Shown here in pieces: positions 34,541 through 45,353 of a stretch of DNA of 64,000 nucleotides. Under the pieces are notes generated by a model. The model saw only the letters and a list, made by a program, of their open reading frames with translations. It searched no databases and was not told the origin of the DNA. The position numbers and the translations under genes are program-made. The stretch's first letter is position 1, and the number at the start of each line of letters is the position of its first letter. Source of the DNA: Fagopyrum homotropicum (Eukaryota > Streptophyta > Magnoliopsida > Caryophyllales > Polygonaceae); NCBI GenBank assembly GCA_033239125.1, contig BSWB01000001.1, positions 3,546,501-3,610,500 on the forward strand. Reading direction: 5' to 3'.

Positions 34541-37500
34541 CTAAGTAGTCATCACACGGGGGATAGCCCGACCCCTTACATCATGCAGTAAAAGATCAAC
34601 TACACCCTCCGGCGGGTCATACAATACATTCAGTCCAATAGGAAAGTTCAATGATAAAAGAGCTAGAAAATCCGCTACATTATTCGCCTCGCGGTAGGCA
34701 TGTCGAAACTGGATATTCCAGTCTCTTTTCAAATAGTCTTGACACTTGCGTGTCAAACTGGCAAGAGGGTGATGAGGGGCGAGGGGTTTTTTCAGAAGTT
34801 GGGTAACCAATTGGGAATCCGTTCAACGATTACCGCTCGATACCTAGCTCCCAAGCGCATCTAAGGCCATGATACATACCCCATAGCTCAGCTACAGGTA
34901 CGGAGCATATCCCTAGATACACCCCAAAACCTCTAATCCACTCTCCTGCGTTATTCCTTACCACACCCGCAGCACTAGCGAAGCCATCTTTGTTCTTGGA
35001 GCCGTCGGTGTTGACCTTAACAAAACCTGCTGGAGGGGGCTCCCAGGTGACGTTGATGATGCTAGAATCTTCTCTCTACCTCCATTGTTTCTTCTAGTCC
35101 ACACATTTGCATACTCTTTTGTTCTGGATTGGATGTAGCTGCTTCGGTTGCCCTCGTAATGCAGTTTGTTGAATGTGGACTCATTTCTCCACTTCCAAGT
35201 CTCCCAAATCCCTACAACAAAAATCTCGCTCCACATATATAAATTGTTAAAATGAGAAGTTGAGGAGATGTTACCTTGCAACCACGATGCAAACGGCGAT
35301 GTGAAAAAATCGATTTTCATTCGATCAGCATGCAGATGACGCCACATGAGATTGGTTCGTGGGCAGTCCTTGAATAGGTGTTGAAGAGACTCTGGGGCTG
35401 AATTGCAACTAAGGCAGGTGCTGGTAGTGCTGAGGTGTCGGTGTAAACGTTCTTCACTACAAAGCACTCCTCCGTTAGCTAATTTCCATATGAAGACTTT
35501 AGCCCTTTCCAGGACGCGAAGGCGCCATATGCCCTTGAAGATACCACCTTCACTAGTCTATAGCTCTTCAGCCCCAGTAAGCATCTTGTATGCCGTCCGA
35601 GTCGAATAGTCACCATCTAGGGCAGCACTCCAGCTCAACTCATCTAATAAAGTAAGATGCTGGTTTTCATACTGGGAGGTGAGATCTTCATCGAAAGGTT
35701 CAACGGCAACGAGCTTTAGAAGCGTCTCCATGGGTAGACGTCCACCTAGTGACTGCCAGTCCCAACCCTCGCTGCTGGACCAATAACTCCTCACCGTTTT
35801 TAACTCTTCCTCTAGGCAGGGTAGCAGGTAAGTGATCTTGCTTAGAGGCTCATCGCTCAGCCACTTATCTAGCTATAAGAGGATGTTGTTTCCTTCACCT
35901 AGCACCCATTTAGCTCCTTTGTGGATCACTTTCTGAATACCTGTGTTAATGCCTTTCCAAATATGATAGCCACCGGTTTGAATATAACTTCCAGACCTGC
36001 CATACTTACTTTGCAGTACACGAGCCCAAAGGCTGTTTGGGTTCTTCAAGAAGCTCCATGCAAGTTTCCCAAGTGCTGCAAGATTAGAGTCATACATACT
36101 CCTAATACCCAGGCCTCCTTTATCATTAGGTAGACATAGGACACTCCATTTGATCGTATGCATCTTACGAGTACCATCTGTGTGGCCCCAAATAAAATTT
36201 CGGCACAGCCAGTCAATGTCCTTGCATAAACTAACCGGCAGAGATAGCACAGACATGGAGTAGATGGGAAGCGAGGTGAGTACCGCTTTGGTTAAAGTAA
36301 CCCTCCCAGCAAACTGAGATTCCTACTTCTCCATCCACTGAGCCTCATGTTGATTTTATCGAGTAGCACTGTGAAAGTTTCCTTGCTGACTCGCTTCTGA
36401 AGGAGGGGTACACCAAGGTAATTGCCTAGATTTTTCGTAACTTCTACTCCACTCAAGCTAGCAATGCTATTACTCAACTCTCTCGACATGTTCGGTGTCA
36501 CAAAATTTTTTGATTTGTGTATACTGACCTTAAGTCCGGAAGACTTGCAGAACTTATCAATGCACCGCATGATAATCTTGAGTTGGGGAATTGAGGCTTC
36601 TGCAAAAAGTGTTATATCATCTGCGAAGAAGAGTTGTGATAGACGTGCACCTCCTCTGGAAAGGATTATGGGTTTACACTCTCCTTTATCAACAGATTCC
36701 ATGATGAGATGGCTCAATTTCTCAATACAAAGTACGAACAAATAAGGGGAGAGCATGTCTCCTTGTCTGATACCTCTTTCCGGGGAGAATTATTCCGCTA
36801 ATTCAATATTCCATAGAACTTGCATTCTGACTGAACTGATGCATGCCTGAATCATCTCACCCCATTCTGGTGGGAAATCTGCTTCTTGGATTGTGTTACC
36901 AATGAAGTCTCATCGTAGCCTGTCATACGCTTTCTCCAAATCAAGCTTTAGAAGCATCCATTGCTTACCCACCTTCTTCTTTCGCATAGAGTGGATAACT
37001 TCCTGCATGAGAAAGATGTTATCTTGAATAAGACGTTCCGGAATGAAGCTCCCTTGTGTGAGGCCTACAAGGTCTCCCACAACTCCTTGAAGACGTTGGA
37101 CCATAACCTTGGTAATGATCTTATAGCTAACGTTGCAAAGTGCAATAGGTCTGAATTGGTTGATGAGCTCCGGTTTCCCAACCTTTGCTATAAGAGATAT
37201 GAGAGTATCATTGCTCCCTTGATAGATTTGCTGAGTGGTAAAAAATCGGGTCACCTCCTCTTTCATTGATTGTCCCACAATGCTCCAATATTTTTGATAG
37301 AAGACTGGTTGAAAACCGTCCACCCCTGGAGCTTTATAGGCCCCCATGCTTCTAGATGCCAACCAAACTTCATCCATCTCTACAGGTTTCCGAATACTAT
37401 CCCATGCAGAATCGGAGATATGGGGGAAGGTGACGGTATTGAGATGGCAAGAGTGAAGAGGTTGTGCATCTGCAAGACTATAGAGAGACCGGTAATAGCT

Positions 37501-38683
37501 TACAGCATGTTCCTCCAATTTAGCTTGATCTTCCACCCAATCGGTCCCATCTATCTTAAGGCTTGTCACTCTGTTTCTGTTCCTCCTTATGATCGTTGAG
37601 GTATGGAAGAAAGAGGTATTTCTGTCGCCATGCTCAAGCCATAATTCACGTGATTTTTGAAACCAAATGACCTCTTCTTGCTCTAGAATACCTTTCATCT
37701 CCTCCTTTAGTCTCTTCTCTTTCTCAATAAGCCTGTTTGTACTTCTATTGCGGATTTTGATTTGAACTTTGGTAAGCTTATCAAGGGTTTCTTGTTTCCT
37801 GCGAAACACATTTCCAAACACAAGCCTATTCCAAATAATGAGAGAGTTTTTAAGATAAGGGAGAGCTTTACTAACCTCGGGGTTGCTGAACCAACACATC
37901 TCAATCAAGGGTTAAAGATCACTATGTGTCATCCAAGCTGCCTCGAAGCGGAAGGGTCTCCGCTCTCTTTTGCATATTGTATAGTGATCAAGTGTAAGCA
38001 GGAGAGGGGAGTGATCTAAAGAGAATCTTGCTAGGTGACAAACTTGAGTGTTGGGCCATTTTAAACATCCTCCTTGGTTCATGAGAATTCTGTCTAATCT
38101 TTTGAGAATGTTTCTTCTAGTCGTCTTACTATCATCCCAAGTAAAGTCAGCTCCGGTATAGCCCAAATCTATGAGGTCATGTCTTGTAATTAGATCATTA
38201 AACACAATAGAATCTTTGTGAAGTCCTCCTGAACCATCCTTTCTTTTATGGAGAGTCCTTATGCAGTTGAAGTCTCCCCCGATGATAAGAGGGTCGGTGA
38301 TGGGGGCAAGCTCTCTATCAAGGGCTTCCCAACAATCTCTACGAAGTATGTGGTCCGGTGGTGCATACACCGCGACAAAAACTGATGGAACTAGTACCAT
38401 CTGTAGCTTTGGCATGGATGAAGCATCTATGTGAATCAACAATGTCCAAGTTAACTCTATCCTTCTTCCATAGTATCCAAATACCTCCCTCAAATCCTAC
38501 AGCCTCCACTCGAAAACATCCCTAAAAATTCAGTCTATCACAGATGGTTTGTGCTCTATCTCCAGAGGTCCTTGGCTCAAAGATGGCTAAGATATCAATG
38601 CTATGATGTCTACACATATATTTCACAACTCGTCGGAACCCGTTCTTACAGGCTCCGAAAATATTCCAATATAGGTAATTCAT
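34541..38683 (-). pseudogene. LINE ORF2 (endonuclease, RT, zf-RVT, RNase H), broken
   Basis: ORF2 starts at ATG 38683 (MNYLYWNIFGACKNGF). The endonuclease domain runs to about 37912 and contains IIGGDFNCI and LDRILMN. A stop lies early in it, after about 54 codons. The reverse transcriptase covers about 37908-36292, with KAPGVDGFQPVFYQ, LKLDLEKAYDRL and the catalytic FADDITLF. It is interrupted by stops around 36900 and 36790. The zinc-binding zf-RVT region is at about 35467-35250 (CLSCNSAPESLQHLFKDCP). An RNase H domain is at about 35030-34541 (VNTDGSKNKDG, then VAELWGMYHGL), with stops and a shift. In an active element this protein nicks target DNA and primes reverse transcription. This copy cannot. 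Confidence 0.88.
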
Positions 38684-38713
38684 AATAACTAATTAAAGAC
38701 GAAATAGTAGGAA

Positions 38714-40781
38714 CTTTTACATACTTGGTTGCACTGCAACTCCATCTCTGTGGGTATCAGTAGTGTCCAGCATGTCTTCATCATCTTCTATGTCTATAGG
38801 TCCTTGCTGAGCACCGTCACTACTGGGTTCTGATGAATAAGTTTGAAGTTGTATTTGCTTGTCACTTTTGGTAGTGTTGGATGCATCCAGACCATGGGTT
38901 TGGGTCAGTTCTTTACTTTCACTACAAACCACCGTTGAAACATTATCTTGCTCCTTCTGATTCTCGTTGGTATTCTTTATGGACGTAGACTTAGGGTTGT
39001 TATGGAGTTCACTTAGGTCATCCTCTTCGCTCCTTCTTTGTCTCTTGAGTGTAATCTGGTTTGTGCTACTCTCTTCATCCTTCTTAGCTCTCCATGCAGC
39101 TCGGCGTGCAACGTTCCTGTTCTTGTTGCGAACCTTCTTTCTCTCGTCACTATTGCTGCTATCGGAATTGTTTGTTGGAGAAGCTTTAAAGTCGTGTTGG
39201 GCTGGAGTAGTTTTTTCTGGAGATGACTTAGACTGTTGCATTTCTCTACTCTCTGCTTCCACGTGGGCTTGTTGTTGTTGGTTGATTGGGCCTTCTACCG
39301 CTCGTAGAAGCTCCTTTATCCATGGGCATGTTGCCTAGTGTGATGTGGCGGTCCCTAGCTGAGATGGAATCCGGGATCTTATTTTTTTGAGCTGAGTGGG
39401 CCGGCTTGCCTTTCTGTTGTATATTCTTTCCTTGATATCCGGAATTTGGATTCCTAAACTGTGCGCCCGTAGAACTCGATTTCCTTCCGATTTGGTTCTT
39501 TCCTTTTTCGAATATGCTTCTTCTTGCAACCAACATCCAAGGTCCATAGCCGGAATCCATGGTTGTGGTGGCCGGAGTTTATTCCGATCCTTTGTCTTCT
39601 CTGACCGTGTTGCCCGTGGTTCTCGTGTTATCTTCTGGCTTCTTGTAGGCAGCATCATTCCCTTCTTTAGTGGCCTATGTGGAGTCTGAATCAGCATGTT
39701 TGCAATGGGACGCGTAATGTCCGTAGCGCCCACACTTGGAACAAATGACATCCAGACCTTCGTATTCGATCGGACATCTATGTTTGTTTATATGGATGGC
39801 TTTCTTCAGTGGACAATTCAAGTCAATTTCCACACAAAATCTTATGAATCTTCCTCTGTTAAAATGCAGTGTTTTCGGGTCGATAGTGATGGGTAAACCT
39901 ATGCCTTCTTCCATATTCCATATGATTGCTTCATGATACCACTATACTGGAACTCCAGTTATTCGGACCCATATAGGAGCCGAATGTATAGGATTGGACG
40001 TGACAAAGTCCGGAGACCATCTCTTCATTATAAGGCATCGGCCGAACACCGCCCATGGTCCTCCCGTGAGCACCATCATAAGTTCATTTTCGCTTCTGAA
40101 TCTTGCTAGGAAATAGTTATTGTCTAGATCGATGGGTTGAACGTTCTCCCCACACTTCCATAATTCTCTTACTTTTCTCTCCATGACCGGGAAAGTCACC
40201 GGAAAACCCAAGACTTTGAAGACTATCGAATTGTGCCATCTAGCTTCCAGATCCTTTGTGGTCTCTTCATCGATCTCCATGACTGGATCACCTTCATTGC
40301 CATAAGGAAAGCTAACCGTAATCTTTCCAGTAAGAGATTCTCTGGTGATCTTATCGTTTATGAAAGAATTGGTTTTAACTCCTCCCAATACTTCGCTCCA
40401 CGATCTAGCCGGAGACTTTAAGCCGTTAGTAGTTGTGTCTTCTTGATTGTTACTCGCGGGTACAACATTCTGTACAGGAACAACATTCTGTTCAGGGGTA
40501 TCATTTAAGATGCCGATAGAAAATTTAGCAGTGGGAACCATTGTGAAGCTTCCTTCTGCATCCTTGTTCGTTTCAGATGATCTCTCAACGGCGTTACTAG
40601 CATTAGTTTCAGCCACTGGTTGAGCCGTAACATCATTAACCTTCTGGGGATCTGTAGTCTTTGATTCCAATCCCCTTTGTTGTCTGGGAGAATCTGTCAT
40701 GACAGTATCTTCAACATTAATATTCTCAGTTACACCTATGACTGCAATTCCACCGGCAACTAGTGGATTTGGGGTCGTCAT
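38714..40781 (-). pseudogene. LINE ORF1 (DUF4283 and zinc knuckle), broken
   Basis: The reading frame opens at 40781 (MTTPNPLVAGG). The DUF4283 region follows (KVLGFPVTFPVMERKVRELW, then GGPWAVFGRCLIMKRW, then APIWVRITGVPV). A stop occurs near 39942, after which the next part (39914-39675) carries the CCHC knuckle CSKCGRYGHYASHC. The C-terminal part (to 38714) is Ser/Lys/Glu-rich and includes GYGPWMLVARR, a hallmark of plant L1 ORF1. At least one stop and frame changes break it. In active elements ORF1 binds the element RNA. Confidence 0.85.
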
Positions 40782-41371
40782 CTTGTAGCACAGTCAGCAA
40801 ACGCTCCGGCGAACCCTAATCTTTTTGCTATTAGGAAAAGAGAGCGTTTTTCACAAAAGCACTAATGCATTACTTGTTATATAAAGGTTATCTTAATATC
40901 AATAAGAGTGTGTTTTACCTCCACCATTTGTATGGTCTAATCCACCAAAATCTATCAGAGATGCAAAAGGAAATATATCCTTATCGAAATTACTTAGTAA
41001 CACACTATGATCAGATTTGATTATCCAACTTAATACACCGAAAATCTCAGCCATGAAAAAATTATGATTCGTTCATCTTTACCACCCATCTAAACGAAAA
41101 GTGAGTGTCATTGTGGTGAACGCCTCAGTGACCTCCAAAGGGTTCACGCAACCCGCATAAGGGCAAGGGGGTGGTTGCCATGGGTTGGTTACATGTGCCT
41201 AGTAGTAAGTCATTGACGGGGAGTCGAGGGTCGTACCAGTGGTTTTGTGGACGGCCGAAGTTGCCTTAGCAAAGCTATCCATTTCGACCCAGTTGCTTTT
41301 TGTTGGTGCGAGCAACGAGCTAGTCGTCTCAGACTCTAAGATCAAGAATCTGAAAACAACAACATTCAGTA

Positions 41372-41397
41372 AAGAAGAAGAAGAAGAAGAAGAAGAA
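41372..41397. repeat. (AAG)n microsatellite
   Basis: About eight uninterrupted aag/gaa triplets are visible. Non-coding. Confidence 0.9.
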
Positions 41398-42199
41398 TAA
41401 GAAATATGTCAATACTAATAGTCCGTAAAAGAAACGACATTGTTGTCATCACAAAACTTCTAGTTATCATCCATTGTTCATTTTTAACAGGATAAAGAGA
41501 TCATGATCCACGGTTCTAACCACATCTATAAATGATAAATATACCTCATCCGTAAGGATACTCTAGGTTGATCTGTTTCCAGAAACCGATCCTCTTATTT
41601 TGCTTACTTGTATAAAAAAAATGATAAATATAGAATAAGTAAAAGAATGCAACGTTCATATCAAACATTATCATGTACAAATTTTAAGGTAGTCACCACA
41701 AAATCACGGCGTTTCAAAATAAAAAAACGAATTTCAGTAAAACATATCCGTGAAAGTATAAGGATTTTTGTAAACACCGTAAAATTCTAAGAGTACTTTT
41801 AACATTAATTTACGAAAAAACGTCACGATCTAAACGCCACCACAAATGATATTTATAGTAGTGCGGTGATACGCCTCCATAGGGCTTCCTCACGTGCTAA
41901 CATGATATGTAGTGAGGAAAGTCAAGAGAGGTTGAGTTTGACTAATGATTGATCCGACCATGCCATAAGAGGAAGAAAACCCATTGATTTTTTTTCATGG
42001 GACAATTGGACTCGGTCTTTGCAGGATTGAGGGTAGACATCCTTCTTATCTTTCCGAGAAGGACCAACTCATCGTCTTAATTAAAGATTTTACAAATATC
42101 ATATATTTTTTTTACATGACCTAACAAATCCGTTGTTGTCCCACTTTCTATTAGTCTATTACCTATCCAAAGATAGACTAGAGAGTATATTTGTACATG

Positions 42200-42640
42200 C
42201 AAGAAGCGTTAGCACCATTCGAGATATTTCGTGGGAACAACCTCCGCCGGAAGTGGTGAAGATCAATAAATATGGGGTAAAAAGAGGTATGAACATACAT
42301 CGGCGGCAATTATTATGGGCACGAGGTTTTGGGTCAAATTTAGGTTTATTGACAAACGTTATGGTTGAGTTATATACTTATATGGTTTCGTGTATGGTCA
42401 CAAAATTGCATGGGACAGATGCTACCGATGGGGGGTTTGAAACAAATTTTACAATTGGTTACAACTTTTACACCACCTTCACTCTAGTTTGGTATTCATG
42501 TGCTAAGACTATCTTGTAAGAGTTTGAAATATCTAGTTTCGACATGTCTATCGTGAGGCGAATAGAATAATTGACTATATTGCTAGTATTGCTTTAATAT
42601 TTGGAACTCCAACTACGCTTCCCAAAACCGTAGTTGGGGA
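42200..42640 (+). pseudogene. LINE RNase H domain fragment, decayed
   Basis: The reading WEQPPPEVVKINKYGV, then RGFGSNLGLLTNVMVELY, then WEISSFDMSIVRRIE with YIASIAL resembles the RNase H-like (RVT_3) C terminus of plant LINEs. The stretch RGFG..LG....V.EL is shared with the RNase H of the LINE at 34469-40877. A stop at about 42518, a second near 42566 and the missing first acidic residue make it non-functional. Confidence 0.5.
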
Positions 42641-42671
42641 CTTTATCAACTACGCACGCGAAGTGCGTAGT
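42608..42671. repeat. Two adjacent short hairpins
   Basis: CCAACTACG (42609-42617) pairs with CGTAGTTGG (42629-42637), and ACTACGCAC (42649-42657) pairs with GTGCGTAGT (42663-42671). Both share the ACTACG core. Possibly the end of a CACTA-type or other TIR element, not proven. Confidence 0.55.
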
Positions 42672-43490
42672 ATGGTCACTAATTGATATTTTTACCGGTA
42701 CATTTAAAAATCACGTTTATTTTTCTAGAGCTTCAGGGAGAAGAAGTAGAGGTATGGACTAATGGACATTCAAACAAGTAAAGGTGGGAATTATAGCCCA
42801 TTTCCAAAAGGCTATTGATTATGTTGGCTACTTCTTTATATTGTTGTCAAAGCAAAAGTGATGGTGAGTGGTGGTTGGGCTTCATCTTTCAATTACACTA
42901 TCTCTGATTTTATTCTTTCCAATGTGTGGCTATAACTTTGATGTAAGTATGTAGTCCCATATACATATATTTTCCACACCAAAAATAATTTAGGTTCCAT
43001 ACAGATTCATGATTGGAGTTCGAACTCAATATATTATTGAAACTTCGTTTTATAACCAATTAATTATAATAAATAAATAAAAAGTTACACATCTCAACGT
43101 CTATTATCTATAAAATATTTGACGGATTCGCTTAGTTTAGGGTTATTCGGACTTTGTATCTTCTATTTGATTTTGCTCTCAAAATCTTGTGCATTTGATC
43201 AACCGGTTTGATATCATAAAGAGTGAATTGAACAAGAAAATAGTTTTAATTCTATTGATAATTAGTTTTAGTATACAATCTCACAAGTTTGTGTCACTTT
43301 TATGATAGGTGTTAAAAAAATTACATTGTTCATATAATCGACACAGTACGAGAAAGAAGAAAATAAACACTATCTAACTTATAGCTAATTTTAATTAATT
43401 AGCCAAGTACAGTTTATTACAAAATTGAACTTAAACTAAAAAATAAAAAGTTTAAATGGCAAAACACACGCCCAATATCCTTATCTACAT

Positions 43491-43950
43491 GTAAAATAGG
43501 GTTTTAGACAACTAAATGCTCTCGTTCAATAGAATAATATTTATTTAGTAAATTTTATTATAAGTTTAAAAAATTATATCTACATGTAAAATAATTATTT
43601 TACTTAACAAATGCTTTTATTTTTATTATTATCATATTTATTTGGTTAAATTTTATGAGACTAAAGTTATGGTAACATTATATATACATGTAAAATAAGA
43701 TTTTTTGTTCCTAGCAATGTAAAATAGGATTTTAAAGAACTAAATGTTCTCATTCAATAGAATAATATTTATTTAGTAAAATTTTATTATAAGTTAAACA
43801 AATTACATATATGTAAAATAAGTTTTTGCTTAACAAATACTCTTATTTTTTCTATTTTCATATTTATTTTGTTAAATTTTATGAAAGACTAAAAGGTATG
43901 GTAACATAATATATCTACATGTAAAATAAGATTTTTTTTTTCCAAGCAAA
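43491..43950. repeat. 228-bp tandem duplication
   Basis: The unit starting gtaaaataggattttag at 43491 recurs at 43719 with scattered differences, including the shared words ttcaatagaataatattt and ggtaacat. It is AT-rich and non-coding. Confidence 0.75.
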
Positions 43951-44810
43951 AAACTTTATATAATTAAGTTTTAGAAACTTTCAAATGAAAAATAAATTAT
44001 TGAAATTAAAATATAAATATTAATAAGTTTAAAAATAAATAATTCAAAGTAACTCATATTATAATAATTTAATAAGGACAATATAAGTAATAAATTTATA
44101 ATAATCACAAAATAAAAGAACGTTGGATACAAAATGCAACAAAATAATATTAGTAGATGTATCCAACAAAATAATATTAGTAGTCTCATACATAACACGG
44201 ACATGATTATCTAGTAATAACTAAAAAAGGTAAAATGTTCAAATGCCACCAACATTAAATATCCTATTTACCATAATACAAAATATGGTTTGAAGTTGAA
44301 ATATTATTTTGGTTTCTATAAACCCAATGTATTTTCTTACAATAGATGGGACATAAAGATGATGAAGAAGAGCACCCAATGAATAAATACCAAACCTTCA
44401 ATCATCATCAATTTAAAGCACAAATCCACCATTACCAATCTTCAAAAGTGGATTTTGCATCATTCAAAATACCTTTTAAATTTACCATAATTTAAAATAA
44501 CAACAATCAAACATATAATAATAGTAATCATTGCTAAATAAATATTAGTAGATATCATAAACAAAATCATTAGTCAAAGTCAAACTCCATTGATATCTAC
44601 CGACCTTCTTTACCTTGGTCGGCCGATTATACTATACCTATAAAGCTTAGCTGGCCGGTTCATTTTGTGTGCACCACCACATATGACATAACCCACATCA
44701 CATTTTCTATCAAAATATCTTCTTTTTTTTTCATAAGTGGGACCTAAATTCCACAACTTATCAATGATGAAATTCTATGAGTGATGATGCATGAACGTTC
44801 TTGGTTCATC

Positions 44811-44962
44811 AAAAGCTCGGCTTATTTGGGTAAAGCACGGCTCGTTTAGCTAAAATAACACTATATAAGCAGTATTATAGACGAGCTATTCGGGCTCGGC
44901 TCAAAAGCTCAGCTCGGACTCATCTCGTTTTCAGACGAGCCGAGCTTGAGCATTTACGACGA
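44811..44962. repeat. Decayed GAGCCGAGC-motif MITE fragment
   Basis: The words agctcggct, gctcggctc and gacgagccgagc match the interior of the MITE at 19567-20000. Neither terminus is present. It lies about 400 bp upstream of the SnRK2-A start codon. Confidence 0.6.
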
Positions 44963-45051
44963 AGGGAATCGGTTTTCATAATATCCTCTTCCGGGGGCTA
45001 TACCATGACTAGTCATGAACAACAAGGGGCCCTAGCCATTAACAATTGACC

Positions 45052-45134
45052 ACGTGTCAAATTGTCCAAGTTTAGTATAATGTAATTGTCTAGTAACAAG
45101 GAGGCTTAAATGATACGTGTAAGGAGTACGTGTC
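45052..45134 (+). promoter_or_regulatory. Three ACGTGT motifs upstream of SnRK2-A
   Basis: ACGTGTC at 45052-45058, ACGTGT at 45115-45120 and ACGTGTC at 45128-45134 match the ABRE core recognised by ABF/AREB bZIP factors. They lie 220-300 bases upstream of the kinase start codon. The motifs are seen; ABA control is inference. Confidence 0.4.
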
Positions 45135-45353
45135 CTCTCATTCCTTTCAGATTTTGATATGCTTGGTTGTTCATGTTTATTTTATTAGGAAGATTCAAAT
45201 TGACAATGACTTGTTTGTTTATTTGCTTCAATTTCCATCCAAACAAATAAAAAATTTTAAAAATATTTCCTCCATCTCTCTCTCACACAAAAAATCTATT
45301 CATAAACCACTCATCTCTTCCAAGTCTTTGCACTAAAATTCTTCTTGTTGATA

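Larger units (their letters stand above)
34469..40877 (-). mobile_element. L1-type LINE, nearly full length, mutated
   Basis: A 6.4-kb non-LTR retrotransposon lies on the minus strand. The 16-base word tatataaaggttatct occurs at 34453-34468 and 40878-40893 as target-site duplication. A poly-A tract (T run at 34469-34477) marks the 3' end. The order is ORF1 (38714-40781), then ORF2 with endonuclease, reverse transcriptase, zf-RVT and RNase H. Several stop codons and frameshifts show that it is no longer autonomous. Confidence 0.92.
40894..45050. other. Intergenic with degraded repeats
   Basis: No intact gene is seen. The region holds an AAG microsatellite (41372-41397), a LINE RNase H relic (42200-42640), paired hairpins (42608-42671), a 228-bp tandem duplication (43491-43950) and a GAGCCGAGC fragment (44811-44962). 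The rest is AT-rich. Confidence 0.45.
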
